Assembly: GCA_964357355.1 (NCBI GenBank)
Contig: CAYHKY010000004.1
Location: 1 to 32,995, forward strand
Length of the DNA: 32,995 bases
Reading direction: 5' to 3'
DNA from: CAYHKY01 sp964357355
GTDB taxonomy: Bacteria > Patescibacteriota > Microgenomatia > UBA10105
The translations under genes were made by a program, and so were the position numbers. Positions 23,993-31,651 of the stretch are shown in pieces (position 1 is the stretch's first letter; every line of letters starts with the position of its first letter). Below the pieces are notes generated by a model, which was not told the DNA's origin, ran no database searches, and was given only the letters and a program-made list of their open reading frames with translations.

Positions 23993-25246
23993 GTGAAAAG
24001 AAAAATCATTATTTTATTAATAGTTCTCGGACTGTTTGCGGTATTTAAATCTACACTGGCAAATAACGCTAAAACATCACCGGAAAAACCTGCCTGGTGG
24101 CAATATCAAATCATCGACACCATGAAGTATTCCCGGGACGTGGCGCGTGAAAAAATAAAAGACCAGGAATTTGTCAAAACCATCCAATCACAAGTCCAGC
24201 AAATTGCCCATACCGGAGCTACACATGTAGCTATTGCAACACCTTATGACGAGGAATTTATACCATTTTTACAAGTATGGATAGAAGCTGCCAGAAATAA
24301 TAAGCTTAACATCTGGTTTCGGGGCAACTGGTCCGGTTGGGAACGCTGGTTTGGTTATAATTTAATCACCCGCAGCGAACACCTGGTAAAGACGCGTGAA
24401 TTTATCGAGCGCCATCCGGATCTTTTTGTGGACGGAGATATTTTTTCAGCCTGCCCGGAATGCGAAAACGGCGGACCGGGTGACCCCAGACGAACCGGAG
24501 ATGTGGATGGACACCGAAAATTTCTCATCGATGAATATAAAATCACCCAAGCAGCGTTTGCCAAGATCGGAAAAAAGGTTGCCACAAACTTAAATTCCAT
24601 GAATGGTGACGTAGCCCGCCTGATTATGGATCAGGACACCACAAGAGAGTTGGGCGGATTGGTAGTGGTTGATCATTATGTGGCTAGTCCTGACAAACTG
24701 GTGGCTGATATCAAGGAATTCGCGCGTTTGAGCGGCGGAAAAGTAGTTTTAGGCGAATTTGGTGCGCCAATTCCGGATATCCATGGGTATATGACTGAAG
24801 AAAAACAGTCTGAGTGGATCAAGAAATCTTTGGGTGAGCTGGTAAAAACCTCGGAACTGATTGGTATCAATTACTGGACCAGCGTTGGAAGTTCAACTGA
24901 ACTCTGGTTGGCTTCAGGAAAACCCCGTTTGGCAGCAGGAATACTAACCAGCTTTTATACTCCTCATGTAGTTCAAGGAGAAATAATTAATGAATTCGGT
25001 CAACCTATAATAGGCGCTAGTTTGGAAACAATTCATCGCAAATCCCGGTCAGACGCTTTCGGAAAATTTACAATACCTGTACTGGAAACAGATAAGATGT
25101 TAAATATCACTGGCGTAGGATTTTTACCTCAATCATTACCTCTTAACCCCTCTAATTCTCAACTAAAGGCTGTTCTTAAACCGGAGAAAGATAGCTTGAT
25201 GTATCGGATCCTAAAAATCATCTTTGGACTCTTCCATCGCCCTTAA
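23993..25246 (+). CDS. Secreted glycoside-hydrolase-like protein
   Basis: This 417-residue protein starts at GTG. An N-terminal signal peptide or anchor (residues 4-22) is followed by a region resembling a TIM-barrel glycoside hydrolase (cellulase/GH5-like superfamily). Features include IWFRGNWSGWERW, DGDIFSACPECENGG and a strand-ending GEFGAP with E255 in the position of a catalytic nucleophile. Residues 330-395 look like a carboxypeptidase-regulatory-like beta domain (VVQGEIINEFGQPIIGASLETIHRKS split across strands), then a short hydrophobic C-terminus. It may trim or modify surface glycans, consistent with the neighbouring glycan operons. The fold call is from motifs only. Confidence 0.6.
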   Translation: MKRKIIILLIVLGLFAVFKSTLANNAKTSPEKPAWWQYQIIDTMKYSRDVAREKIKDQEFVKTIQSQVQQIAHTGATHVAIATPYDEEFIPFLQVWIEAARNNKLNIWFRGNWSGWERWFGYNLITRSEHLVKTREFIERHPDLFVDGDIFSACPECENGGPGDPRRTGDVDGHRKFLIDEYKITQAAFAKIGKKVATNLNSMNGDVARLIMDQDTTRELGGLVVVDHYVASPDKLVADIKEFARLSGGKVVLGEFGAPIPDIHGYMTEEKQSEWIKKSLGELVKTSELIGINYWTSVGSSTELWLASGKPRLAAGILTSFYTPHVVQGEIINEFGQPIIGASLETIHRKSRSDAFGKFTIPVLETDKMLNITGVGFLPQSLPLNPSNSQLKAVLKPEKDSLMYRILKIIFGLFHRP

Positions 25247-25247
25247 T

Positions 25248-25276
25248 TTGCTTTTTTACTTCCTCTTTGATATAAT
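25248..25276 (+). promoter_or_regulatory. Promoter of the surface protein-sortase pair
   Basis: TTGCTT (25248-25253), a 17-bp spacer and TATAAT (25271-25276) lie upstream of the ATG at 25315, giving a leader of about 30 nt. Confidence 0.5.
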
Positions 25277-25314
25277 CCTATAACGTTAGATTACGGGTTT
25301 ATATTATTCAACTT

Positions 25315-25869
25315 ATGAACATCCGAACTATCACCCTAATTCTCGTCTTGGCTGTTATCTTAACAACTCCTGTACAGGCTGTGGTAATTCCCAGCTTCCC
25401 TGCGTGCACAGATCCGCAGGGATCCAAAAAAGTCAGTTATTCTGATGGAACCCACGGAATTGTAGGTTCGACTGCTACCTACGAAGGCAGCGATACGGTG
25501 TATACACTTGACGGTGACCGCTTGGTCCAGTGTTTTTGTCCTAAAAGCGGGGCTACGGGAGTGCAAAGTAACTGGTGGAAAGCCGTAAACCTATCAAATG
25601 ACGACATCGGGGTACTTAAAAATGATGGTTGGAACTACGTACCTAACGGCGCGCTTTGGGGCTTGGAAAATGCACCTTATGTCGTCAAAAACAATGAATA
25701 TGCCTGTCTTGGCACCGGAGGCGGGGAAATTGCTTCCGGAGTCAGCCAAAAATTAGACGTTTTGGGACTTGCGTCAACCGGTGACGTGGTATTTGTGCTT
25801 GGCTCGGGTATTTCTGCCGTAGCTTTCCTGCTTCTGGGAATTTACGTATATCGCCAAACGCGAAAGTGA
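25315..25869 (+). CDS. Sortase-anchored surface protein (LASTG signal)
   Basis: This 184-residue exported protein has an N-terminal signal peptide (residues 4-22, cleavage probably after VQA). The mature part has four cysteines (C31, C73, C75, C131), including CFC. A C-terminal sorting signal has L152-A-S-T-G156, a TM helix (about 159-178) and the basic tail RQTRK. The LAxTG form is known from class E sortases. The next gene, 4 bp downstream, is a sortase, so this is probably its dedicated substrate. The function of the ectodomain is not recognised. Confidence 0.75.
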   Translation: MNIRTITLILVLAVILTTPVQAVVIPSFPACTDPQGSKKVSYSDGTHGIVGSTATYEGSDTVYTLDGDRLVQCFCPKSGATGVQSNWWKAVNLSNDDIGVLKNDGWNYVPNGALWGLENAPYVVKNNEYACLGTGGGEIASGVSQKLDVLGLASTGDVVFVLGSGISAVAFLLLGIYVYRQTRK

Positions 25870-25873
25870 TTTC

Positions 25874-26413
25874 ATGAAGAATGCAATTGGCATTTCATTT
25901 ATCTTTATCGGCTCCTGTTTTCTGCTCTTTACCCTTTATCTCATTTGGCAACGCAACACTCCCCGAAGGTTAGAATTTAGTAACTATATAAATTCAAATT
26001 CAGAGGCGGTTTCGTCAACCAATGTCATTCCAATCATCTTAGAGATACCAGCAATTCAGATTTCTCTGCCGATACTTTCTCAGGAATTAACTGCAGGTCA
26101 CTGGCCTGCTACCAGCGAGGGTGTCACTTATTTAGGCAGTTCCCCAATACCGGGAGATACTGGAAACAGTATCATGTATGGCCACAATTGGCCAAATATT
26201 TTAGGTAAACTTCCCAAAGTAAAACCTGGAGATAATATCAAAATCATATTGAGTAACGGTTCAACTGAGGTATTCGTTATTGAATACGTGACTGAGGTAA
26301 CTCCGGATCAAACGCATATATTAAATCCAACTGCCGACAAACGTCTCACCCTCTACACATGCACCGGATTTCTGGACAGCCGAAGATTGGTAGTTACAGC
26401 TATTTTACAGTAG
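25874..26413 (+). CDS. Class E/D-like sortase
   Basis: This 179-residue transpeptidase has an N-terminal membrane anchor (residues 5-25) and an extracytoplasmic sortase beta-barrel. The catalytic residues are visible: H104 in MYGHNW, C163 in LTLYTCTGF, and an arginine at R170/R171 (SRRLVV). The length suits a housekeeping-size sortase. It would cleave between T and G of the LASTG signal of the upstream protein and attach it to a cell-surface nucleophile, which is unknown here. The two genes are 4 bp apart and co-transcribed. Confidence 0.88.
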   Translation: MKNAIGISFIFIGSCFLLFTLYLIWQRNTPRRLEFSNYINSNSEAVSSTNVIPIILEIPAIQISLPILSQELTAGHWPATSEGVTYLGSSPIPGDTGNSIMYGHNWPNILGKLPKVKPGDNIKIILSNGSTEVFVIEYVTEVTPDQTHILNPTADKRLTLYTCTGFLDSRRLVVTAILQ

Positions 26414-26428
26414 TGTTAAAATTGAAAG

Positions 26429-26728
26429 ATGCTAAAACTTGCTACTTGTAAAATTTGTCTGAAAGTATTAACGGATCCGACACGCTTAAGCATCCTTGAA
26501 TACCTCAATAATAAACCGGCGATGACCGTTAACGAATTGGTTTCACATTTCCACTTACGCCAACCGACCATTTCCCACCATTTGAAAGAATTAAAAAAAT
26601 CCAGGTTTGTCGATACTAAAAAAAGCGGCACTTTTATCGCTTATTCTCTCAATAAGATGTGCAAGCGAAATCCGGATACTCCCTGCTGGTTACTGGAAAA
26701 TAATTTTTCTGCTTCAGTAACCACTTAA
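26429..26728 (+). CDS. ArsR-family transcriptional regulator with four cysteines
   Basis: This 99-residue winged-helix protein has the ArsR-type start LKVLTDPTRLSILEYL and recognition helix QPTISHHLKELKK. It has four cysteines in two pairs: C7-x2-C10 at the N-terminus and C78-x7-C86 at the C-terminus. These could bind a metal or form a redox switch. It starts 15 bp after the sortase and is convergent with the FTR1 permease gene, its plausible but unproven target. A TAAAAT lies 6 nt before the ATG. Confidence 0.85.
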   Translation: MLKLATCKICLKVLTDPTRLSILEYLNNKPAMTVNELVSHFHLRQPTISHHLKELKKSRFVDTKKSGTFIAYSLNKMCKRNPDTPCWLLENNFSASVTT

Positions 26729-26736
26729 TCTTTTAT

Positions 26737-27561
26737 TCAAGCTTCGCTAATTCCCGCTAATTTCCTTTTTCCATAAATATATTGCCTCATGAAGGCAATA
26801 TAAGTAGCGTACATAATCAATTGTATCCCGTCCATGGATCTGGACCAACCAAAAATTGATTTGACCATATCACCCAAAATATGGCCTCCGAGAGGCATAA
26901 AGTCCAAGGTAACATGGCTGAATGACGGCAAGAGTCCGGCTGCCGCGAATTCATGAACCCCGCGACCGGCAAGACCTGCAGCAAAAAGGATAAGCAACAC
27001 AGTTGTCGCCTGGAAAGCGCGAAAAACCGGTAGTTTCAAAGCCGCGGAAAAGAAGGACAGTGAAACAATCAGTGCCATCACAACACCCAACCCAAAACCG
27101 CTGAGAACCTGTACCGGGTTACTAGTCAAATAAATAGTGGACAGAAACAAGACAATTTCAAAGCCTTCGCGAAATACTGCCGTAAACACCAGAATAAACA
27201 AGCTGTGTGGCGAATCTTTTCCAATTGTATTTCTCACCTTTTGGAGTAAAGCAAGTTTGTGCTGGGCAAAATATTTGTGCAGCCAAAATACCGCCCAGGA
27301 AATAAACACAGCTGAAACAAGCATCATGATACCTTCAAAAATTTCTTTGGTTTTACCCGTATAAAGCTCGTGAATTTTGAGCCCGCTCAAACTTCCAATC
27401 ACCAAAAGTCCGAAACTCACCAGTGTGGCTGACAAAGAAGCCAACCAGACTGTTTTGATATTTTGAAATTGTTTGAGCTTGACTAGTATCCCCAGGATAG
27501 TAGCCACAATCAGCGTGGCTTCGATGACTTCGCGGAATGTTATTAAAAATGCGGGTAACAT
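26737..27561 (-). CDS. FTR1-family iron permease
   Basis: This 274-residue, seven-helix permease of the FTR1/EfeU family imports iron, usually Fe3+ coupled to an oxidase or another periplasmic partner. The two hallmark REXXE motifs are present: REVIE in the first helix (residues 10-14) and REGFE (about 131-135). The frame is open to 27675, but FTR1 proteins start MLPAFLITFREVIEA, which places the start at 27561. No EfeO/EfeB partner is in the window. It is divergent from a small membrane protein gene and convergent with an ArsR-type regulator. Confidence 0.88.
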   Translation of the reverse strand: MLPAFLITFREVIEATLIVATILGILVKLKQFQNIKTVWLASLSATLVSFGLLVIGSLSGLKIHELYTGKTKEIFEGIMMLVSAVFISWAVFWLHKYFAQHKLALLQKVRNTIGKDSPHSLFILVFTAVFREGFEIVLFLSTIYLTSNPVQVLSGFGLGVVMALIVSLSFFSAALKLPVFRAFQATTVLLILFAAGLAGRGVHEFAAAGLLPSFSHVTLDFMPLGGHILGDMVKSIFGWSRSMDGIQLIMYATYIAFMRQYIYGKRKLAGISEA

Positions 27562-27595
27562 AATTATTAATTCTGTGATATCGTAGACTATATAC

Positions 27596-27994
27596 ATGCC
27601 AAAATCAAGAAACTCGGCACTCCGACAGGTTTTTTTTACGCTGAAGACAAAACCGGTCTTCATGGGACTCTGCATATTTGTGTTTTATCTTCTCTTATTG
27701 CCATTGATCATCACCAAAATCGTCCCCTGCCTGATACCTGCTCCAGCAAGTTCGTTTTCCTGGAACGAGTGCCATGTAACACTGGTACTTGATTGGTATA
27801 TAGGTTTGGCACTTTTGGGGTTGGGCTTGGGTCTGACAACAGTATTCGTCACCAGCGCCCGGCCGAAATTCATGTCATTTGCCGTAGCGGCAGCAGCCTT
27901 TACCAGTGCTACAATCTTAGCCTACTATCTCTATATTCCCCGCGCCGAGATAGCAGTGAAAAAAGCTCCGATGCTGCTAAGTCAAGAAAAATAA
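27596..27994 (+). CDS. Small membrane protein beside the iron permease
   Basis: This 132-residue protein has three predicted TM helices (about 22-42, 64-84, 92-110) and a periplasm-side loop with PCLIPAP and WNECHVTL. A cysteine before the second helix followed by CHxT faintly recalls DUF4418 proteins, but this is weak. It is divergently transcribed from FTR1 with only about 34 bp between starts, so they may share control. An internal ATG at 27662 is an alternative start. Function unknown; a role in metal handling is a guess from context. Confidence 0.6.
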   Translation: MPKSRNSALRQVFFTLKTKPVFMGLCIFVFYLLLLPLIITKIVPCLIPAPASSFSWNECHVTLVLDWYIGLALLGLGLGLTTVFVTSARPKFMSFAVAAAAFTSATILAYYLYIPRAEIAVKKAPMLLSQEK

Positions 27995-28054
27995 GTGAGG
28001 CTATTACATTTGACTTCTCTGGACTAAGTTGTATCGGCATGTAATAATCATGGG

Positions 28055-29119
28055 ATGAATCAGGAATTATTGGAGTTAGCACAAAAACTCATTTCAATTC
28101 CATCAATAAAAGATAATTCTTCCGCACTTCAAAAAGTACTTGAGGTGGCTCAAAATTCTATTAATAATTTCACGCCGATTAAATTTAATAAATTGGGTAT
28201 ACCCAGTCTGTTGTTTTATAATACGCCAAAGCTCCCTCAAAAATTTACCGTACTCCTCAACGCGCATCTTGATGTGGTAGCTGCAAAAGAATACAAATCA
28301 GTACTGATGGGGAATCGACTATACGGCCGGGGAGCATACGATATGAAAGCAGCTGCAGCTGCGGAAATCCTCATATTTAAGGAATTGGCCCAAAAGGTAA
28401 ATTTCCCCTTAGGACTTCAGTTAGTGACAGATGAAGAAATCGGCGGATTTAATGGCACAAAATATCAAGTTGAACAAGGAATCGACGCGGATTTTGTACT
28501 TGTGGGTGAAACTTCATCCGATTTTACGTTTGGTATCAAATCTAAAGGTATTATATGGGTGAAAGCATACTTTACCGGTAAGGCCGCACACGGTGCATAC
28601 CCCTGGAATGGTAATAATGCAATTTTGAAAGCTAACGAATTTTTGCAAAAACTAAAAATTGCATATCCGATTCCGCAAAAGGAATCATGGGCCACTACGG
28701 TCAATGTCGCTAAAATAGAGACTGCTAACGCAACTTTTAATAAAGTTCCTGAAGATGCCGTCGTGTGGTTAGACATTCGCTACATCCCGGAAGATAAGGA
28801 TTCAGTTCTCGAAAAAATAAGATCTATGGTTTCAAAGGATGTAAAAGTCGAAACTTTGGTAAACGAACCTGCTCACTTAACCGAAAAGAATAATAAATAT
28901 ATAAATCAGTTGGGAGTTTCCTATCAAAAAGTAACCGGAAAAGAGGGGATGTTGGTAGGTAAACATGGTGGTTCCGATTTACGGCATTTCCCACACAGTG
29001 CAACAATCGAATTTGGGCCAATTGGAGCAAATCCCCATACGGATAAGGAATGGGTGGATATCAAGAGTCTTTTAACTTACCATAAAATTGTGACCGAGTT
29101 TTTGCTTGATCTAAACTAG
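28055..29119 (+). CDS. M20-family metallopeptidase/deacylase
   Basis: This 354-residue member of the ArgE/DapE/carboxypeptidase G2 family hydrolyses peptide or N-acyl amide bonds with two Zn2+ ions. The metal and catalytic residues are in order: H71-x-D73 (NAHLDVV), D96 (GRGAYDMK), E127-E128 (TDEEIGG), E152 (VGETSS) and H328 (NPHTDKEW). The dimerisation domain lies between about 170 and 275. It is cytoplasmic, with no signal peptide. Its stop codon overlaps that of the convergent radical SAM gene, with no terminator between. The substrate is unknown; processing of a short peptide is possible given its neighbours. Confidence 0.85.
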   Translation: MNQELLELAQKLISIPSIKDNSSALQKVLEVAQNSINNFTPIKFNKLGIPSLLFYNTPKLPQKFTVLLNAHLDVVAAKEYKSVLMGNRLYGRGAYDMKAAAAAEILIFKELAQKVNFPLGLQLVTDEEIGGFNGTKYQVEQGIDADFVLVGETSSDFTFGIKSKGIIWVKAYFTGKAAHGAYPWNGNNAILKANEFLQKLKIAYPIPQKESWATTVNVAKIETANATFNKVPEDAVVWLDIRYIPEDKDSVLEKIRSMVSKDVKVETLVNEPAHLTEKNNKYINQLGVSYQKVTGKEGMLVGKHGGSDLRHFPHSATIEFGPIGANPHTDKEWVDIKSLLTYHKIVTEFLLDLN

Positions 29120-30390
29120 AGTACATGATTTGGATTTTCCGGTTGAATTCTTGTTGAAATATAGTCAAAAACCTGATTTTTAGATTGTGGTGACGTCAAT
29201 GCATAGGCTAAGCAGCCATCTTTACTATCAGTAAGTCCCACTTGCTCACGAACTTTTACAGAGGTAATTTCCTCAAATGGACGGGTATCGACGGCAAACA
29301 TCCCATGTTGATCCTCGGGAATTGTATTTCTGACTCCGGAAAAAAATCCAACCAGCAATTCAGATTGTCTGACTTCCAGACACGCATAGACTCTGTGTCT
29401 GCCGTCTGCTTGAGGTACAATCGTCCACTCGCCACCGGGAAGACCCGCAGGACAGGTATAAGGCTTACTTCTTGAAACTGCAGTCCCAAAATCACCGGAA
29501 AGACTGATCCGTTTGCCGGTAGTGCTTTGGGGAAATCGTGCTCTTAATTCTGCCACTGCTTGATCAACTTTGTCGTGTTTATCAAGTGGTAACATCTCAT
29601 CCGCCAGCTTTCCGCCTGATGCCTTGTGACGGTTAAAACGTAATCCATCACAATTTAAATTACCTAAAACATATGCTCCAATTTCGACTAATCTTCCCAC
29701 ATTAAAATTTCCCACTGTAACGTTTAATGCAACTCCTATATAAGATCCTGTCTGTTGATTAAATTCACGGATATTTGCAATTGCCTGCTCGACGACTGAT
29801 GCATGAACACCATTTAATATATTTGGCATATCAAGCGGGCCATGAAGAGACATTTGCACATTACGAATACCGGCGTGTGCAATCCTGGGAATTGTAGCTT
29901 GAGGATTATAAGCTATCAGCGCACCGCTACTTAAAAGATATTCTTTTTCGTCCAAAAGTCCCGCGTCAAACAAATCCGGTCGGGTAAGCAACTCCGCTCC
30001 GGTTAGAATTGTACGCATTCCTTTTTCATGAAGAGTTTCAACCATCCAAACAACTTCTCCGGCATCAGGCACATAATCAGGCATGACTCCACCATGAATC
30101 AAATAGCAGTTTGCACAAGCAGCACCGCACCTATCTCCATGTTGCGGTGTAATTTTACCCATAGCCCGATCAACAATAATATAAACTGTGCCGTTTAATC
30201 CCTCTTTTTGCTCATGAGCCGGTCGGCGTAAATCTGATGGGAGTAATGGCTCAAACAACCGTTTATGTATAGAATCAGGGTCAATCTGGCTAAAATCAGG
30301 CACAATTACGCCTCCACTTACCAAAGCTGCATCTGGCGATGAAGGTTTATCCTGCATATTTGGTTTTGATAACTGTTCAATTTGTGTCAT
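29116..30390 (-). CDS. Radical SAM enzyme with SPASM-like C-terminal cysteines
   Basis: This 424-residue protein has the radical SAM cluster motif CxxxCxxC as C88-C92-C95 (RCGAACANCYL), followed by strand and glycine features of the partial TIM barrel (TILTGAELLTRPDL, NVQMSLHGP). After the barrel, C313-PAG...VYA-C337 and C393 resemble a reduced SPASM/twitch region that binds an auxiliary Fe-S cluster, a feature of peptide-modifying members. An intrinsic terminator ends 6 nt before the ATG and there is no ribosome site, so expression depends on read-through from the upstream peptide promoter. The 23-codon ORF just upstream is a candidate substrate. Alternative: an unrelated radical SAM enzyme under attenuation control. 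Confidence 0.82.
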   Translation of the reverse strand: MTQIEQLSKPNMQDKPSSPDAALVSGGVIVPDFSQIDPDSIHKRLFEPLLPSDLRRPAHEQKEGLNGTVYIIVDRAMGKITPQHGDRCGAACANCYLIHGGVMPDYVPDAGEVVWMVETLHEKGMRTILTGAELLTRPDLFDAGLLDEKEYLLSSGALIAYNPQATIPRIAHAGIRNVQMSLHGPLDMPNILNGVHASVVEQAIANIREFNQQTGSYIGVALNVTVGNFNVGRLVEIGAYVLGNLNCDGLRFNRHKASGGKLADEMLPLDKHDKVDQAVAELRARFPQSTTGKRISLSGDFGTAVSRSKPYTCPAGLPGGEWTIVPQADGRHRVYACLEVRQSELLVGFFSGVRNTIPEDQHGMFAVDTRPFEEITSVKVREQVGLTDSKDGCLAYALTSPQSKNQVFDYISTRIQPENPNHVL

Positions 30391-30396
30391 GGTTAT

Positions 30397-30420
30397 AAAA
30401 AAACCCCGCTTCCTGCGGGG
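30397..30420 (-). terminator. Intrinsic terminator between peptide ORF and radical SAM gene
   Basis: On the minus strand, CCCCGC-AGGAA-GCGGGG (30420-30404) is followed directly by seven T (30403-30397). This is a textbook rho-independent terminator. It sits between the short peptide ORF and the radical SAM start codon, so only read-through transcripts reach the enzyme gene. Confidence 0.85.
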
Positions 30421-30464
30421 CTTCAGTAAAATATTTATATTTTTATACTATGAAGCTGTCCCGC
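30415..30464 (-). promoter_or_regulatory. Candidate antiterminator competing with the terminator
   Basis: On the minus strand, GCGGG (30464-30460) and GCTTCA (30456-30451) can pair with TGAAGC-CCCGC (30425-30415), giving 5 + 6 bp around a 3-nt bulge. The partner strand includes the 5' arm of the terminator, so the folds are mutually exclusive. The GCGGG arm lies within the last codons of the peptide ORF, so a ribosome there would block the antiterminator. Confidence 0.5.
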
Positions 30465-30519
30465 CAAAGTTGGGGGTATTAAGAAATAAGCGAATAAAAT
30501 ACGTCGAAAAAGCTTTCAT
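30448..30519 (-). CDS. 23-residue peptide, candidate RiPP precursor or leader peptide
   Basis: This short ORF starts at an ATG (30519) and stops at TAG (30450-30448). It begins MKAFSTYF and ends NTPNFGGTAS. Phe residues at 4, 8 and 12 plus I9, L11 and L13 give an amphipathic N-terminal half; the C-terminal half (N14 onward) is polar with Gly-Gly. A promoter 12 nt upstream predicts a near-leaderless start, the same geometry as other genes in this window, which supports the ATG. A terminator follows, then the radical SAM gene. This is the usual precursor-terminator-maturase layout of radical-SAM-modified peptides. The alternative is a regulatory leader peptide whose translation controls the antiterminator. 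No homologue is recognised. Confidence 0.55.
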   Translation of the reverse strand: MKAFSTYFIRLFLNTPNFGGTAS

Positions 30520-30531
30520 ACTATGAGCCTT

Positions 30532-30560
30532 ATTATATCAATGCAGGTCTATTTTTGCAA
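30532..30560 (-). promoter_or_regulatory. Promoter of the peptide-radical SAM unit
   Basis: On the minus strand, TTGCAA (30560-30555), a 17-bp spacer and a perfect TATAAT (30537-30532) sit at the 3' end of the enolase-family gene. The -35 lies inside its last codons. Transcription would start near 30525, 4-6 nt before the peptide ATG. Confidence 0.65.
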
Positions 30561-31647
30561 CGGTATATTTTTTGATTTTATTCTCATCAACTACAAATCC
30601 CAAACCTGGGATTTTGGGAACTTCAATATTTCCTTCTTTATCAACCGCAAAACTTTTTGCTACTAAGTCATCTTTATAGAAAAAAGAAACCGGCGACATA
30701 TCCGCAGGATACCTAAAATTAGGCAGGCTGGAAAGAGCAATATTATAAGCTCGGCCGATACCGGTTTCTAGCATACCGCCACACCAAACACCAATTCCAT
30801 GATTTGCACACAGATCGTGAATTTTTATACTTTCAAGCAAACCTCCTACTCTTCCCGGCTTGATATTGATAATTTTACAAGCCTGTAAATATATAGCCCG
30901 CCGTGCATCTTCCGCCGAAAGTATGCTTTCGTCTAAACAAATTGGCGTCTTGATGAGTTTTGCTAAAACCGAATGGTCCACTATGTCATCATCGGCCAAT
31001 GGTTGCTCTATCATCGTCAGATTAAATCGATCCAGTTCCGCAAGGGCTTTCACATCTTTCAACGTATATGCAGAATTCGCATCGACCATCAGATCAATGT
31101 AGCCGAATTTTTGGCGGACAGCCTCAACCAGCTTCAAATCCCACCCCGGCTGGATTTTTAGTTTGATACGCACGAAACCTTGGGAAAGTCGAAGTGCCAC
31201 TTCTTCAAGCGTTTGTTTAACTGTTTTTTTAATTCCCAAACTTTCACCTACGGCAATTTTTGTGCGCGTTCCACCCAAAAGTTTTGCCAGAGGCTGTTTC
31301 TGCTGTAATGACAAAATCATCCATACAGCCGTTTCCAAACCGGTTTTAGCAAAGTTGTTTTTCTTAATTGAGGACATAAGTTTCATGAGACCATCAATTG
31401 AGTTAAATTCCTTACCTAAAACAAGTGGCGCGACATATTTCTCTAAAACCAGTAAACAGATATCGGTTGTCTCAGGTTTGTAAAATGGAAAAGGCAATGC
31501 TGCAGATTCACCCCAACCGATAATTCCGTCGCTAGTTTCGGCGCGTACTATAACCGTGGGTTTCTCAGTAATCGTGCCAAAACTCGTCGTAAATGATGTG
31601 TTCATCGGAATCTCGACTTTATAAAGGGTTATTTTTTTTAGTTTCAT
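30538..31647 (-). CDS. Enolase-superfamily enzyme (OSBS / N-acylamino acid racemase-like)
   Basis: This 369-residue protein of the muconate-lactonising-enzyme subgroup has catalytic K162-x-K164 (RIKLKIQPGWD), metal ligands D189, E214 and D239 (MVDAN, MIEQP, CLDES) and the second catalytic K263 (NIKPG). The WCGGMLETGIGRA segment (about 288-300) is typical of the o-succinylbenzoate synthase/NAAAR branch. No other menaquinone gene is present, so racemisation of an N-acyl amino acid or dipeptide is at least as likely as menaquinone synthesis. The gene starts 4 bp after a GCS2-like ligase and is co-transcribed with it. Confidence 0.82.
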   Translation of the reverse strand: MKLKKITLYKVEIPMNTSFTTSFGTITEKPTVIVRAETSDGIIGWGESAALPFPFYKPETTDICLLVLEKYVAPLVLGKEFNSIDGLMKLMSSIKKNNFAKTGLETAVWMILSLQQKQPLAKLLGGTRTKIAVGESLGIKKTVKQTLEEVALRLSQGFVRIKLKIQPGWDLKLVEAVRQKFGYIDLMVDANSAYTLKDVKALAELDRFNLTMIEQPLADDDIVDHSVLAKLIKTPICLDESILSAEDARRAIYLQACKIINIKPGRVGGLLESIKIHDLCANHGIGVWCGGMLETGIGRAYNIALSSLPNFRYPADMSPVSFFYKDDLVAKSFAVDKEGNIEVPKIPGLGFVVDENKIKKYTVAKIDLH

Positions 31648-31651
31648 ATGC

